Shown here: piece after piece, positions 34,401 through 47,034 of the stretch | How positions within the stretch are numbered: position 1 is the stretch's first letter | Layout: each line of letters opens with the position of its first letter | NCBI RefSeq assembly: GCF_026151205.1 | Contig: NC_087078.1 | Location: 9,688,675-9,752,674 of the forward strand | Origin: Bolinopsis microptera | Taxonomy: Eukaryota > Ctenophora > Tentaculata > Lobata > Bolinopsidae | Reading direction: 5' to 3' | Length of the DNA: 64,000 nucleotides | Made by a program: the position numbers and the translations under genes | The notes under the pieces: model-generated | What the model was told of the DNA's origin: nothing | Seen by the model: the letters and a program-made list of their open reading frames with translations, nothing else | Databases searched by the model: none

Positions 34401-35407
34401 GAGAGACTGGAATGGCTCACTAGTGCGCATTGTTCCTTGATTGGTGTTATCAGCACTGTTGGTTACCAGATCTCTCTGGTTACCATGACAAATCTCGGTC
34501 TAGCTAGATTGGCGGAGATAAAGAATGGGTCTATGATCAGTTATAGAGTGAACAAGCGAGCCATCCTTAGAATCTTCCTCCTTGTATCTATCATCGTTCT
34601 GATGTCAATCATCATAGCTGTAGCGCCGCTGCTAGAACAGTTTGAAGACTTCTTTGTCAATGGTATACCTATGACCCTTCAGCGAGATTGTTCATTGGAG
34701 CTCCTAGAAAATAAATCCATCTGAGCGTGTTGCAAGGGTACTACGGGAATATAAAGGGGGATTCTCTCAAGTGGGCAGCTATAAATGACCTTGTGAACGG
34801 AATGTTTTCTAATGATTACGGAGGTGATACACTCGGCCGGAGGAAGCTTGAATTCTACGGAAATGAAGGAGTCTGCCTCTTTAAATTCCTAGTTAAAGAG
34901 GATGACCCTCAGCGTATCTACACGTGGACTATCTTAACAATGAACATAATCTGCTTTGTTATAATCTCTGTGTGTTATATTCTGATAAACACGATCACTA
35001 AAGCTTCTTCCAGGGTCCTTACCCAGGATACATCCCATACAGGACAAAAGGTAAGGAAACGGAACAGACGGTTGCAGCAGAAAATATCCGTCATTATTGC
35101 CACGAATCTGCTGTGCTGGTTACCAGTAACCATAGTTTGCTGTCTCCATTCTGGTGCTATTATTGACGCAACCCCCCACTATCCTATCATATCAATAGTA
35201 TTTCTACCCATCAACTCTGTAATTAACCCTGTGTTATACAGTGAGTTTTTCAGTGGCTTGTGGAGTAGATCCTGCAGGAATGTGGCATGGATTTTCACGA
35301 GAAATAGAAAGGACCCGAGAATATTGCCTAATCAACTATCTACCAAACCGAAGGGGATCGTCGTTGAAATTGAAATGAGTAACATGAACACTATTCAAAA
35401 GAAGTAG
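31476..35407 (+). pseudogene. LDLa-repeat GPCR, tandem copy 1 (broken)
   Basis: Two exons: 31476-31554 (signal peptide, donor CA|GTAAGT, phase 1) and 31698-35407. After the signal peptide comes an SRCR-like module (SWGPVLNGLEAYGEDCLPDH...CRTMGYNHAIS), a long Cys-rich region, about five LDL-receptor class A modules (for example CLDGTDE, CGDGSDEENC) and seven membrane helices with CWLP in helix 6 and NPVLY in helix 7. The helix 2 sequence NIGDLLTGVYL resembles LRR/relaxin-type receptors such as GRL101, but no leucine-rich repeats are seen. Against copy 2 it has three lesions: TAG at 32954-32956 where copy 2 has Trp, a 7-bp insertion at 33668-33674, and a missing G after 34666. A 6-bp in-frame insertion lies near 33807. 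The C-terminal part is intact here, unlike in copy 2. Confidence 0.85.
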
Positions 35408-36200
35408 AACTGAAATGAACTTGACTAAATGAGTTTACTTTCCTCAAACTTACATAATGATGCACGTTTATAAGACCGATCAAAAAGTTCGTAAGATATT
35501 TTTTTGTTACACTAAATCGTTCAGCTGCGTTGAAAAAAGTTTCGTAAATATTTTTCTTTGCTGTTTTTTTTGGAAATATACTTAATTCATGTACAGTGGG
35601 GTGAGTGGTGACATATGTTTTCGTCATTTTCTGATAATGATAATACAAACAGTGTTACTGACTAACTAAATCAGACTCCCTACGATCTTCCTCACTTGAG
35701 TTTTAAAATTAGTAACCATGGTAACAACTGTTTTAATACTTTCAACTATATTACAAATAATTTGATATCATGAAAATGATGTTGTTACATTGAAATGTAG
35801 AACATTTCCTTATCCTGAAAAGGGTCGTTCAGTAGAAACCAAAGTTGTAGCGGATTATTTTGCTATGTCACAGTTACACTTCGTGTATAATTGATCTTGA
35901 TGGTGTTATTATTTTAGTACATATAGTTATGATGTCTATCAAATTGTAAAGATCTGCAAGATAGAAACGAATTGAATTTAAGCTTGGATAAGATATGAAA
36001 CGGTTGGCAACTGCTAAATCTGATCAAAGGAAGACACGAGGGCGTAGGACACGATAATGTTAATTGTATAACTATAAATTATATTTCAATAATTTTGGCA
36101 ATCTTGACTTTGAACTTGTTATAACTTTAATTACAAAACATACAGAAAACTATATAATACTACTTTTCAAATTATTATTATTACAAAACTTTATTCAAAT
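35408..36200. other. 3' flank of receptor copy 1
   Basis: Shared with the 3' flank of copy 2 up to about 35836 (TTCCTTATCCTGA), where the duplication ends next to the motif GGGTCGTTCA. The rest is AT-rich without features. Confidence 0.6.
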
Positions 36201-36218
36201 AAATAGGCACGGTGGACA

Positions 36219-36497
36219 ATGCTAGGTCATGTTCTACGCAGTGACAACGACACGCCTGCCTACCAGTCTCTGTTATTTGCTACACTAGGATGTCAAACAC
36301 TAAAGGGACGAGTGGGTAGACACAGGACTAATTTGCATGATATTATTGTGAAAAAGGACCTATTTAAGAGACAAATTTATTTGAAAAATGAAGATGATTT
36401 TACCAACTTAGTGAACTTAGCAAGAGATAGAGTAGGATGGAGGAGTTTATTTACTTTGAGACATATTGAACGAATGAGTCTTCGTAAGCGTAAATAG
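36219..36497 (+). pseudogene. LINE RT C-terminal fragment
   Basis: MLGHVLRSDNDTPAYQSLLF followed by KGRVGRHRTNL is the post-RT tail of a non-LTR retrotransposon. Only this end is present (93 codons with the stop). Confidence 0.7.
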
Positions 36498-36634
36498 GCC
36501 AGCACTTTGCTGAGCCTCTTTAGGTGCTCTTTTGTTTATAGATGTTATTATATATTCAAATAAATAAATTGTATAAACAAATTAAAAATCTGATAAGTAA
36601 CCTACTAAAACTAAAATAACTTTCTCCACTTAGG

Positions 36635-36844
36635 TCAGTCTTGGGCTAAAAAAATCAAATTATAAATGTCTTCTGTATTTACAAGTTTAATGTCTCTATC
36701 TGATAAGTCATTTTTAAGAGTTTTTAATAAATTACATTGGTGTCTCCCGACACGACCCTTCATATCCCTCATACTCTCAACTGCAAAAAATAAAGAACGT
36801 AATTCTGGGGAGTTGCTGGCACTACGAAGTATATGACCAAACAT
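36635..36844 (-). pseudogene. LINE RT C-terminal fragment, inverted
   Basis: MFGHILRSASNSPELRSLFF with KGRVGRHQCNL: the same family as the fragment at 36219 but a different, diverged copy on the other strand. The two tails face each other about 140 bp apart. Confidence 0.7.
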
Positions 36845-36965
36845 TTTCCAACGTGAGTAAGCAACTCTCTCACTAAGTGGTCTACTGTTACATTTCTTAT
36901 ACAGAGCTACTTGTCAAAACCAAAATAAAATGATATCATTTACAATTACATTACATAAATATTTC

Positions 36966-37282
36966 CGCTCCTACTAAATCGCTCGCCCAAATTTAAAGAA
37001 AATTCTTGTGAAAAGGCCCTTTGAGTAACCTACTTTGGGGATGAAATTAATCTGCATCGGTGTATTTTTGGTCACGTTACGTGACAGGCTAGTAAAACAT
37101 GAATTCGATTGTTTAGGGCTCGGGTTAGGGTTAGGGTTGTGATAAGGGTTATGGATAGCTTCGGGGTTATGGTTAGGGTTAGGGTTGGGATTAGGGTTTA
37201 TGTAAAAACCGTTTCGTACGGCTGCAAAACCATAAAAACCAAAGTCACGTGAAATTTTTGGGCGAGCGAATCAGTAAGAGCC
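36966..37282. mobile_element. MITE family C with internal telomere-like repeats
   Basis: Terminal inverted repeats contain CTACTAAATCGCTCGCCCAA. The middle holds several GGGTTAGGGTTAGGGTT-type runs. Other copies lie at 46383-47034 (interrupted) and 49274-49660 (opposite strand). Confidence 0.75.
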
Positions 37283-37362
37283 TTACTAGACTGGGCGGCA
37301 ATCAGCCAGTCATTCCGCCAAATCTCTGTATGATAGCCGGCCTGGGGTCCCCAGGTAACGTA
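37283..37362 (+). repeat. Repeat family A
   Basis: Directly abuts the MITE before it; it holds TCAGCCAGTCATTCCGCC and GCCTGGGGTCCCCAGGTAA. Confidence 0.65.
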
Positions 37363-38690
37363 TATCCATGTTCTATGTTCTACTTCCTTTAATGGCCATG
37401 TCACGTGATTTATATCTTAACAGCCTTTTCGCTGATAACTTGTCACTGTCAGTAAAGTGTATTTAACCCTATTTCATGCATGTAGGGTGACTCGGAATCT
37501 GCTGAGCGCGAGTGCTAAATCACTCTACCATATACATGACTTGATCTTCAATATTTTTCTAAAAGGGCCCCCGCGCCCGCGCGCCGACAGTTAAAACCAA
37601 CCTGTATCGATGTATTTTCTAACGCTGATCCCGAATAACCCCCATGACATTGACAAATAGTTAAATTGTTCCCCTGGCAAGATATTGGCGAAAAACTGTC
37701 TCGATCACGAGATATGACCGTATATAAGAAAGTTGGTACAATTTTTTTCGAAGGCAAAAAGATCGTAGGAAATAAGTAATCGGGTTTGGATATATGAAGT
37801 GGCCCGACGGTCCTACGGTTCACATAAACGGATTAAACGGATTAAACGATTCAAAAGTCAAATTACAATGGTAATGTCTGACCAGATATAAAAAATTAAA
37901 TTTACCCAAAAGTCATAAAGTATATATACAGTTATTAAGAGGTTGCGTGTGGGTAGTCACTTTTGGGCCACCCTGTATATATATACAATGAACCCCGTAA
38001 ATCTTAAGAGTGAGATTCAAAATACTTAATAATTTAAATGAACTTATCTGAAAGTGTTCCGAGTCATAGATTATAATTTGGCAATATTGTTAATGTTAGG
38101 AATTTGTTTGGAGGACGCTTTAGGGAATCTTCGTTCATGAGCTTTGGTAAGGAACCTTCCTAGGTCTCCGATGGGCTATGACATAGCCATGTGTATACGC
38201 GCGCTACTGCAAGCGAGAGGGCTCTGGTTAGAGCAATTCCTACGGTGACGACAATTAAAGTCTGCTCCTTCGCAATATAGACCACTCCCCTATAATTATG
38301 CATGTATTGGAAGCATCTGTTATGCTGCGCGCTGCGCGCGACGCTAGCCAATGAGTAGCCATGTGTTAATTAGTTACAGTGAAGTTCCTCAGCTTCGCAA
38401 AGTTATTTTTCGCAATTTTCTGTATTCATTTATCGATGGTGCGCGCGGCGCTACATTGGTCAAATAAATTTTCAATTTTACCATGCGCGAATCTCACTCA
38501 TTTATTATTTTTTCCAGTCACACTTTTCACTCGAAAGAATTAATGGCACAAAATACAAATACATCGTAGGGAACATTGATCGTACGTGGTTTAACAGCGG
38601 CGAAATTCTTGTTAGTTAAAGTTAGGGTTTAAACATATGCTTTTTAGGGATTGGGTTAGGGTTAGGGTTAGTATTAATTGACGATGTCAA
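37363..38690. other. Repeat-rich spacer
   Basis: No gene. Contains the short repeat CTACTGCAAGCGAGAGGGCT at about 38199-38243, GCGC-rich short palindromes and one GGGTTAGGGTTAGGGTTAG run near 38650. Confidence 0.5.
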
Positions 38691-38699
38691 TTCATGGCA

Positions 38700-39335
38700 G
38701 CTCGGCGCGGCACAGTAGCGCATCGCGCCACAAGGTTAGTAAAGTAAATTCTTTAGCGCGGCCCAGTAGGACTAAGACTAAGAATATACGTTACTTTCGT
38801 GTTTTATTATGTATATTGTATTTGACCAAAACCCATAATCAAAACCCATAATGGTTACAGGTTATGGGTTTTGGTGAAATCACAAATCTCGCCGATCTAG
38901 CCAGTGTCGCTGTGAGAAGCCTTATTGAGTGCGCGGCGCGGCACAGTAACGCATCGCGCTACAAGGTTAGTAAAGTAAATTCTTTAGCGCGGCCCAGTAA
39001 AACTAAGACTAAGAATATACGTTACTTTCGTGTTTTATTATGTATATTGTATTTGACCAAAACCCATAATCAAAACCCATAATGGTTACAGGTTATGGGT
39101 TTTGGTGAAATCACAAATCAAAAATTTTTGAAATTGATCTCGGACATCCCCCAACCCCCCTAACCCCCCTACCCCCCCCCCCCCTCTTATTGCAGATCTA
39201 CCTTTTAATTGACGATGTCAATTTATGGCAGCTCGGCGCGGCACAGTAGCGCATCTCGCCGATCTAGCCAGTGTCGCTGTGAGAAGCCTCATTGAGTGCG
39301 CGGCGCGGCACAGTAACGCATCGCGCTACAAATCT
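38700..39335. repeat. Tandem duplication, about 231 bp, of repeat family D plus B
   Basis: The unit holds GGCGCGGCACAGTA, TTCTTTAGCGCGGCCCAGTA and the palindromic ACCCATAATGG block of family B; it occurs at about 38703-38885 and 38934-39115. A further family D piece follows a C-rich stretch at 39220-39335. Family D also lies inside the nested MITE at 46761-46876. Confidence 0.75.
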
Positions 39336-39451
39336 ACCTTATACATGATCCGGGTATAGCTCAATCACGCAGGTTATTGTTCAATGTCCCCATTGTCATT
39401 AAATAGATCTCATCGCACGGAAGAAACCATGTATTTATAAAAACACAATAT

Positions 39452-39457
39452 TATAAA
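39452..39457 (+). promoter_or_regulatory. TATA box of receptor copy 2
   Basis: TATAAA in the same context as in copy 1 (31210), about 20 bp before the conserved CTTCTTTGCAAGAATT block. Confidence 0.45.
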
Positions 39458-39738
39458 GGAGCAGGTTTGGACGTGCTTCTTTGCAAGAATTTACTTTACT
39501 GCACTCGCACTCGCACAATGAATGCAACCAGCCCATTTATTAGCCTTTATACTTATAGTTCCATCACTCATTCATCTGGGAGCTGGAGAAACAACCAGCT
39601 GTAACAATAGCTCCTCTAACTCGTTTCTTGTCACAGCCGCACGCATATGCTTACTATTTAAACCTACACTTTTATCACAAGATACGTTATTTGAACTGAC
39701 AGCACTCCCTCTGCTGATCACTGAAGAATTACGGAATT

Positions 39739-42700
39739 ATGCTACTGATGAGGATGCTACTGATGAGGATGCTACTGATGAGGATGCTACTGATGAGGAT
39801 GCTACTGATACTGCTAAACTCTTCTCCCACTGTATCCAGCAGTAAGTATACCTTATTATTGTTTTATATTTGTGTAGCCATATAATACCAAATTTCGGTT
39901 ATTTTAGACCCTAGTTGGTTTTGACCTCCATTCCCCCTCCCGCATCTGCATATCATTTAGCATAAAGCTGTTGTGTAGATATAAAAAACCTAGGATGGCT
40001 TCTAATCGGTAACCGATTAGTACTGATTTTATGATATTTGAAGAACAAAATGTTTTGAAAATTTTGAAAACGTATAGAAGGGGGGACAAATTAAGTGGCA
40101 TAAATTTCAATGGAGAAAAAATAAAAACCTTTGGGTAAATTTACATTTATGCTATTTTATGACACCCCCCCCCCCCCCCCCCCCCCCCCCAGCCTCATCG
40201 GCATGTTACTCTAACGTATACTCACCAGTGGCGTAACGTTGCCTGTTGGCGCCCCCTGCCAAAAAAAGCGCCCCCCTGTTGGCGCCCCCCTCCCCTTTTG
40301 GTGCCCCTCCCTAAAATTGAACAAATTAGGTGATTTTAGAGAATACGCCGGTAAAATCTCTAAAAAAGTGTGTATCTAGAGCAAAACGCGCAGTTTTGCT
40401 AGTACTTTAGTTAAGTTTTCGAAATTGTCCCACATTCAAACGACGATTTGGCGCCCCCCTAAGACGGCGCCCCCCTGCACAGCGGGGTCAGCAGGGCCTT
40501 TCGTTACGCCACTGATACTCACCTACAATCTGCTGTTAGAACATGAGTAGTATATGATGCATTTACTACTAATATACTACTAACATGTTATCGGGAGTAA
40601 ATTTCAGTAATCCGACCTTCTTTTTATCTTGCAGAAAAAGAGAACGAAATCAATTTCCAAAAACCTCTTCACTCAGGCAACGCAAAGTTCTATTTGCTTA
40701 ACGGCAAGGGGCTCCAAACAACAAACGGTTTTGGCATGCTGATCGTTCAGATGGACCAAAGCTGGGGCCTGTTCTGAACGGCCTTGAAGCATACGGAGAG
40801 GACTGTTTGCCTGACCACCTCTGCCGAACAATGGGATACAACCACGCAATCAGCTGGCTGGCACAACCCAGCCCCTACTCTAACTCTAAGTCTACGCTAG
40901 GTAACTCCATGTTCACTTTCAACAACATCTCCTGCCCAGCGGACCATAATGTAAGCTACAATGTTAACCACAATGTTAGTAACAATGCAAGCACGCTGTA
41001 TACCATTAACAAGATAGAACACACTAATACTATTAACAACCAGGTAAAACGAACTACACATTTGTTTTGCGGTACATTTAGCGGATCATGTCCGATAGTT
41101 GAGAGGAATAACTTCCTTAAGAGAGTGTGCTTTGAAGATCTGGGTATGACAGTACTCCAGTGCCCCTACTCTCACACTCTCTACATAACCCTTGATGAAA
41201 CTACCAACTTCGCTAATTTCGATAAGGTCTGTGACAACGACCCTCATTTCTACCAAGGCTGTGGTTTTGGGAAATCCCAGGATATAGTAATGGACTCCGC
41301 AACATTTTGCAACAAATATATTTGTACAACTGAACAGGAAGTGAAAGAGAAAGTAAAAGAGAAAGAGAAAGAGAAAGCGAAAGAGAAAGTGAAAGAGAAA
41401 GTGTGGTACACTGGAGATCTCCCCGTCTGCACGATCTCATCTGACAGGATTTGTTTTGATCAACCATGTTACAATTCAATATCGATACATGACCAATCGA
41501 AATCTAGACTAGGATGTTATAATCTAGATCTACCAGAGGAGTTGTGTGCTGGTACGAATGAAGCAAGAACCACAGTGCAGCTGAGGAGCGGCCAGGTAGT
41601 GTACCAGTCTACTGTATGCAATGGTAAGTGTGATGCCCACTACAATAACAGATGTGAAGACGAAGCTTTCTGTGGCGGTTACCTGTACGGTGTTTACTGT
41701 GTTGGTCACCGTCACAACTTGAATTACGTTAATCCAAGTGATGTGTACGAATATGTCTGCAACGGGCAGGACTCTCACCTGTGGTTAACAAATGAGGTAA
41801 AAATAAAGTGTCCAGATCTTGAGTCCTTGCCAAGCCACGAAAAATGCCACAAGTTTACCCGTTCATTTAGAGAACAGACTGCTTCCAGATGGGTGGTGTC
41901 CATTCTGAACAGGACGAGATGTACCGCCCTCTGGGGAATCGACATTTACGATGATCCATACATTATCCCAGTGTGTAGTAACTTCCTGGACCAGACAAAC
42001 TGCACAGATCCCAACCGGTCAAAAGTGACGTGTGAAGTAGGCGGGTATATCTCAACCATATCCGAATATTTTGTATGCCATGGCCAACTGAGGGTCCCCT
42101 CGTTATGTGACAGTGGCATAGACCAAATATGTGAAACATTATCTGCAACTTGTGAGATACATAAACACAAAATGTGTGATACAATTGAGGATTGTCTTGA
42201 TGGGACTGATGAGACATTAGCCATCTGCCGCACCATGACAAAGAAGGTGTGTCACAGAGCCTACAAGCACGAGCAGGCAGTGCAAATACCTCTGGAGTGG
42301 GTGGGGGACGGGGTGGAGGACTGTTTAGACGGGATTGATGAGGAGGATGGGTGGCAAACTTGTGGTATTGGTCGGACTAAGCGCAATGTAGTGTCAGTTA
42401 ATCAACCCTGTGAGGAGGTCCTCCTTTGCAAGAACGACCAGACAGCCTTCGTAGAGTTTAAAGATCTCTGTGATGGTATTGATACCTGTGGGCACGAGGA
42501 AGGGATCTGTAAGAGCTCACATCTTATCACATCCACATTTAACAACGCATTAACTGTTAATAAAGCAGCGGGAATTGAGAAGGTTTTCTTGTATTGCTTG
42601 CCTGGTCTTGAGAGCCTGCAGGAGATTGCAGGGCAATGCGTTGTCAGTGAAGTAAATCTATCAGGCATGGAGGTCTTCGGAGTCGAATCAGTTTTAACAA

Positions 42701-44350
42701 TTTTCCGTCCTAATAAAACCATCAACTGCGATCATACCTTTGGAGAAATCTACGTGACACTGAGTTGTGCAGGGTATTGTGAAGACTCTATTTGCCCCTT
42801 GAAAAACAAGATCCAATACAATTCTTGTCCTCAGCAATATCTTAACAGAATATACACCGTGGCTGACAATTCTTTCATTTCTTTCGTCACTAAATCAGGT
42901 GCTCATTACAAAAACGATTACTTCCGCTGTGATAATAACATTTGCTTAAACTATAACCAAGTCTGCAATGTGGTGAATGATTGTGGGGACGGCTCTGATG
43001 AAGAGAACTGCACTAACGTGTTTCAGTGTAAATCTAAAGAACAGCTGATCCCCATTACTGAGAAGTGTGATGGAAACACAGATTGTCAGGACTTCTCTGA
43101 TGAATGTAACTCTGACTGCGGAAAGGATATCCTACAGAACATGTTTCTCAAGGTCCTATGTTGGGTTCTAGCTCTCCTGGCCATAGTTCTGAACCTCACT
43201 ACAATATTCAAAACTTCAACTGATTTCAATGATAAAATGTCAAAAGCAGCTCTAAACAACAAAATGCTGATGCTTCTCATAAACATAGGAGATCTGCTAA
43301 CAGGAGTTTACCTGATGAATATAGCGGTAATGGACACGATAGTGTACGGGAATAGCTACTGTATTGAGAGACTGGAATGGCTCACTAGTGCTCATTGTTC
43401 CTTGATCGGTGTTATCAGCACTGTTGGTTACCAGATCTCTCTGGTTACCATGACAAATCTCGGTCTAGCTAGATTGGCGGAGATAAAGAATGGGTCTATG
43501 ATTAGTTATAGAGCGAACAAGCGAGCCATCCTCAGAATCTTCTTCCTTGTATCTATCATCGTTCTGATGTCAGTCATCATAGCTGTAGCGCCGCTGCTAG
43601 AACAGTTTGAAGACTTCTTTGTCAATGGTATGACCTATGACCCTTCAGCGAGATTGTTTATTGGAGCTCCTAGAAAAGAAATCCATCTGAGCGTGTTGCA
43701 AGGGTACTACGGGAATATAAAGGGGGATTCTCTCAAGTGGGCAGCTATAAATGACCTTGTGAACGGAATGTTTTCTAATGATTACGGAGGTGATACACTA
43801 CGGAAATGAAGGAGTCTGCCTCTTTAAATTCCTAGTTAAAGAGGATGACCCTCAGCGTATCTACACGTGGACTATTTTAACAATGAACATAATCTGCTTT
43901 GTTATAATCTCTGTGTGTTATATTCTGATAAACACGATCACTAAAGCTTCTTCCAGGGTCCTTACCCAGGATACATCCCATACAGGACAAAAGGTAAGGA
44001 AACGGAACAGACGGTTGCAGCAGAAAATATCCGTCATTATTTGCACGAATCTGCTGTGCTGGTTACCAGTAACCATAGTTTGCTGTCTGCATTCTGGTGC
44101 TATTATTGACGCAACCCCCCACTATCCTATCATATCAATAGTATTTCTACCCATCAACTCTGTAATTAACCCTGTGTTATACAGTGAGTTTTTCAGTGGC
44201 TTGTGGAGTAGATCCTGCAGAAATGTGGCATGGATTTTCATCAGAAATAGAAAGGACCCTAGGATATTGCCTATTCAACTATCTACCAAACCGAAGGGGA
44301 GGGTTGTTGAAATTGAAATGAGTAACTTGAACACTATTCAAAAGAAGTAG
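39739..44350 (+). pseudogene. LDLa-repeat GPCR, tandem copy 2 (two frame breaks)
   Basis: Exon 1 (39739-39841) encodes four MLLMR units, a hydrophobic LLILL core and SSPTVSS, and ends in phase 1; exon 2 (40635-44350) carries the rest. Domain order matches copy 1: SRCR-like, Cys-rich, LDLa modules at about 42165-43108 and seven membrane helices from about 43138. The main block is open for 1000 codons from 40807. Breaks relative to copy 1 are a G lost from the run at 40764-40767, and 23 bp lost at 43799/43800 just before helix 4-6 coding sequence resumes. The two losses total 24 bp, so the frame before the first and after the second is the same. The single G could be a sequencing error; the 23-bp loss is unlikely to be. 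Helix 3 ends in ARL, not DRY. Ligand unknown. Confidence 0.85.
40226..40514. mobile_element. hAT-type MITE in the copy 2 intron
   Basis: Terminal inverted repeats CAGTGGCGTAACG and complement, flanked by the 8-bp target duplication ATACTCAC (40218-40225 and 40515-40522), as hAT elements make. It is 289 bp, rich in GCGCCCCCC runs and non-coding. Copy 1 of the receptor lacks it. Confidence 0.92.
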
Positions 44351-44767
44351 AACTGAAATGAACTTGACTAAATGAGTTTACTTTCCTCAAACTTACATAA
44401 TGATGCACGTTTATTAGACCGATCAAAGAGTTCGTAAGATATTTATTTGTTATACTAAATTGTTTGCAGCTGCTTTGAAAAAACATTTCGTAGATATTTT
44501 TCTTAATTGTTTTTTTTTTGGAATATACTTCATTCATGTACAGTGGGGTGACGTATACATGTTTTCGTCATTTCTGATAATGATAATACAAACAGTGTTA
44601 CTAACTAACTAGATCAGACTCCCTACGATCGTCCTCACTTGAGTTTTTTAAATTAGTAACCATGGTAACAACTGTTCTAATACTTTCAACTATATTACAA
44701 ATAATTTGATATCATGAATACGATGTTGTTACATTGAAACGTAGAACATTTCCTTATCCTGATAAGG

Positions 44768-44856
44768 GGTCGTTCACATATTACGTAATCAGCCGAGGGG
44801 GGGGGGGAAGGGGGTAAAAATTGCTAAAATATTGTTTACGTAATATGTGAACGACC
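44768..44856. mobile_element. Short MITE, 21-bp perfect TIRs
   Basis: The ends read GGTCGTTCACATATTACGTA(A) and its complement, with a poly-G centre. An interrupted relative lies at 46597-46902. It sits at the right limit of the receptor duplication. Confidence 0.85.
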
Positions 44857-46380
44857 TATAATACGTTAGATGGTTACTGTGATAGCGCAATGCTTTGTCA
44901 GATTCATAAATTTTACTTTACTTTACTTTACTTTAGCTAAATCTCGTATTATAATTCCTAAAGTAACTTTACTTTCATTAGAGTCCTCCTATAAAGGAAA
45001 GCTCGCCAGAACATGTGAAGCGTGCTCTTCTCGTAGGAGAAAGTGCACACAGGTTGACTTTCTGCTCCATCGCCGACTGCAGGTACGTCAATCAAATTGA
45101 CCTGCAGAATGTGAGGTGTCTTGCCTATTTTATACTCAAACAATGTGGTGCCACGTGACGCAGTGCTGTTAGTGCTCGCTTGCCCCGTTAGAGTTAGTTC
45201 TTCGAGTAGCATTTGAGGTTACGGTTATAAAAGTTACCGCTGCCAAGAACACTGTCACGTGGCCGACGAGCCACTATAGTTTGATTTGTTGATGAAAATT
45301 GATTATTCTTACTTTCGAGACTTATTGTTCGAATATTCTGTTTCCTTTGTACATCCCTTACTTAGGATTCAAGTTATAGTCACTCGATCAAATTGAAAGT
45401 AATATAACTGCACCTCACTCGATCGAATTGAAAGTAATATAACTGCACATAATTGTGTATAAGAGTTGAGAGCGATACCCGTTTATCGTGTTCATAATCC
45501 CGATACACTTACAGTACTGACTGCTTGTGAAGTTTTGTGGTTCCATTATTGTACGATACTTCATATCGTACCTTTGTATTTAACTCCTTACGATACTACA
45601 TATCGTATCTTCCTGTTGTACTAGCTTATATAACTATATAACTATATAAGTATTGAGTAATCACATGGATGGCCTTAATGGATCTTTCAGCTCAGCCTGA
45701 TTGATTTTATAGCATATTACATTGCTTCTATAAATACAACTCCGTTGCTCTAACTTGCCATGTATTATTGAACAATATCGAGCTCGTTATTCTCTTATAT
45801 TGGTTGTTAAAATACCACTCACAAATTATGTGCACTTTAATCATTTCCATCATTTTACATGCACAGAAACAATGGATTCTCATACAAATAGTAAAGTTAT
45901 ATAATAAATTGTTGTAATGTAATCAGGAGACAAATACAAAATATAAACAATCCACATACACAATCACTCAGCGAACTGAAATACTTCAGTTGTGACAAGT
46001 GCAGTTCAATGTCTCTTGACAAGTGATCAGGTGCTGTAGCTCTCGGTTTCAACCCGTTCACTATTTTTCATAAAAATTCCTGAAAACATGTATCCTTGAT
46101 ATTGATAATGATGTGATATTGCGTAATGTCTACTTACATTGTGCCTTAAGAGTAATGACGTAATGAAAAGGAGGGGGGCTTTCCAACCATACATTGATCA
46201 CAATAGGTTATTAAGTTATATTGTTAAGTTATATTATTAAGTTATATTATTAAGTTATGTTATTAAGTTATTAGAGGAATCAGAATTAGATATAAAAGGG
46301 GGTACTTCAAGAGAAACATTATATTTTTGTTTGTAAGTCCGACGTTTATATATTACGTAAGCCAGAGTTTGACCGGATTC
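44857..46380. other. Intergenic, small repeats only
   Basis: Holds a 48-bp tandem duplication (about 45382-45448, TTGAAAGTAATATAACTGCAC), short palindromes around ATACTTCATATCGTA (45545-45612), and four units of AAGTTATATTATT (46207-46275). No gene is supported. Confidence 0.5.
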
Positions 46381-46382
46381 TA

Positions 46383-47034
46383 CCGCTCCTACTAAATCGC
46401 TTATCGCCCAAATTTTAAGAAAATTCTTGAGAAAAGGCCCTGCAAAACCATAAAAACCAAAGTCACGTGAAATTTTTGGGCGAGCGAATTAGTAATAGCC
46501 GTTTTGGTCAAGTGACAGGCTAGTAAAACACGAATTTGATTGTTTAGGGCTCGGGTTAGGGTTAAGGTTAAGGATAGCTTTGGGGTTATGGTTAGGGGTC
46601 GTTCATATATTACGTAATCAGCCGAGGGGCCGGGGGGTTTCCAAACGATTACGCTAGTGTAATTTTGACACAATAGCTAATAGCTATGTGTAAAACTGAT
46701 TACGGAGCTGGGGGGGGGGGGGGGGGTAAAAATTGCCAACAAATTTATTACGTAATACATTTAATTGACGATGTCAATTCATGGCAGCTCGGCGCAGCAC
46801 AGTAGCATCTCGCCGATCTAGCTGTGAGAAGCCTCATTGAGTGCGCGGCGCAGCACAGTAACGCATCGCGCTACAAGTAATACATAATATGTGAACGACC
46901 CCTTACTCTTAGCTTAGGGTTAGGCCTAGGGTTGGGATTAGGGTTTAAATGTAAAACCGTTTTGTTCGGCTGCAAAACCGTAAAAACCAAAGTCACGTGA
47001 TAATTTTTGGGCGAGCGAATTAGTAAAAGCCGGA
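46383..47034. mobile_element. Nested MITEs: family C interrupted by two insertions
   Basis: Outer family C ends lie near 46383 and 47034. Inside, a GGTCGTTCA-type MITE spans 46597-46902, and within that a family D piece (46761-46876). The 46438-46505 segment looks like an extra family C end, so a recombination or a second copy is also involved. Confidence 0.65.

Noticed and set aside
37110-37200. Interstitial telomere or chromosome-fusion scar
   Set aside because: The TTAGGG runs are inside a MITE with TIRs that occurs three times in the window, so a mobile origin is the better reading.
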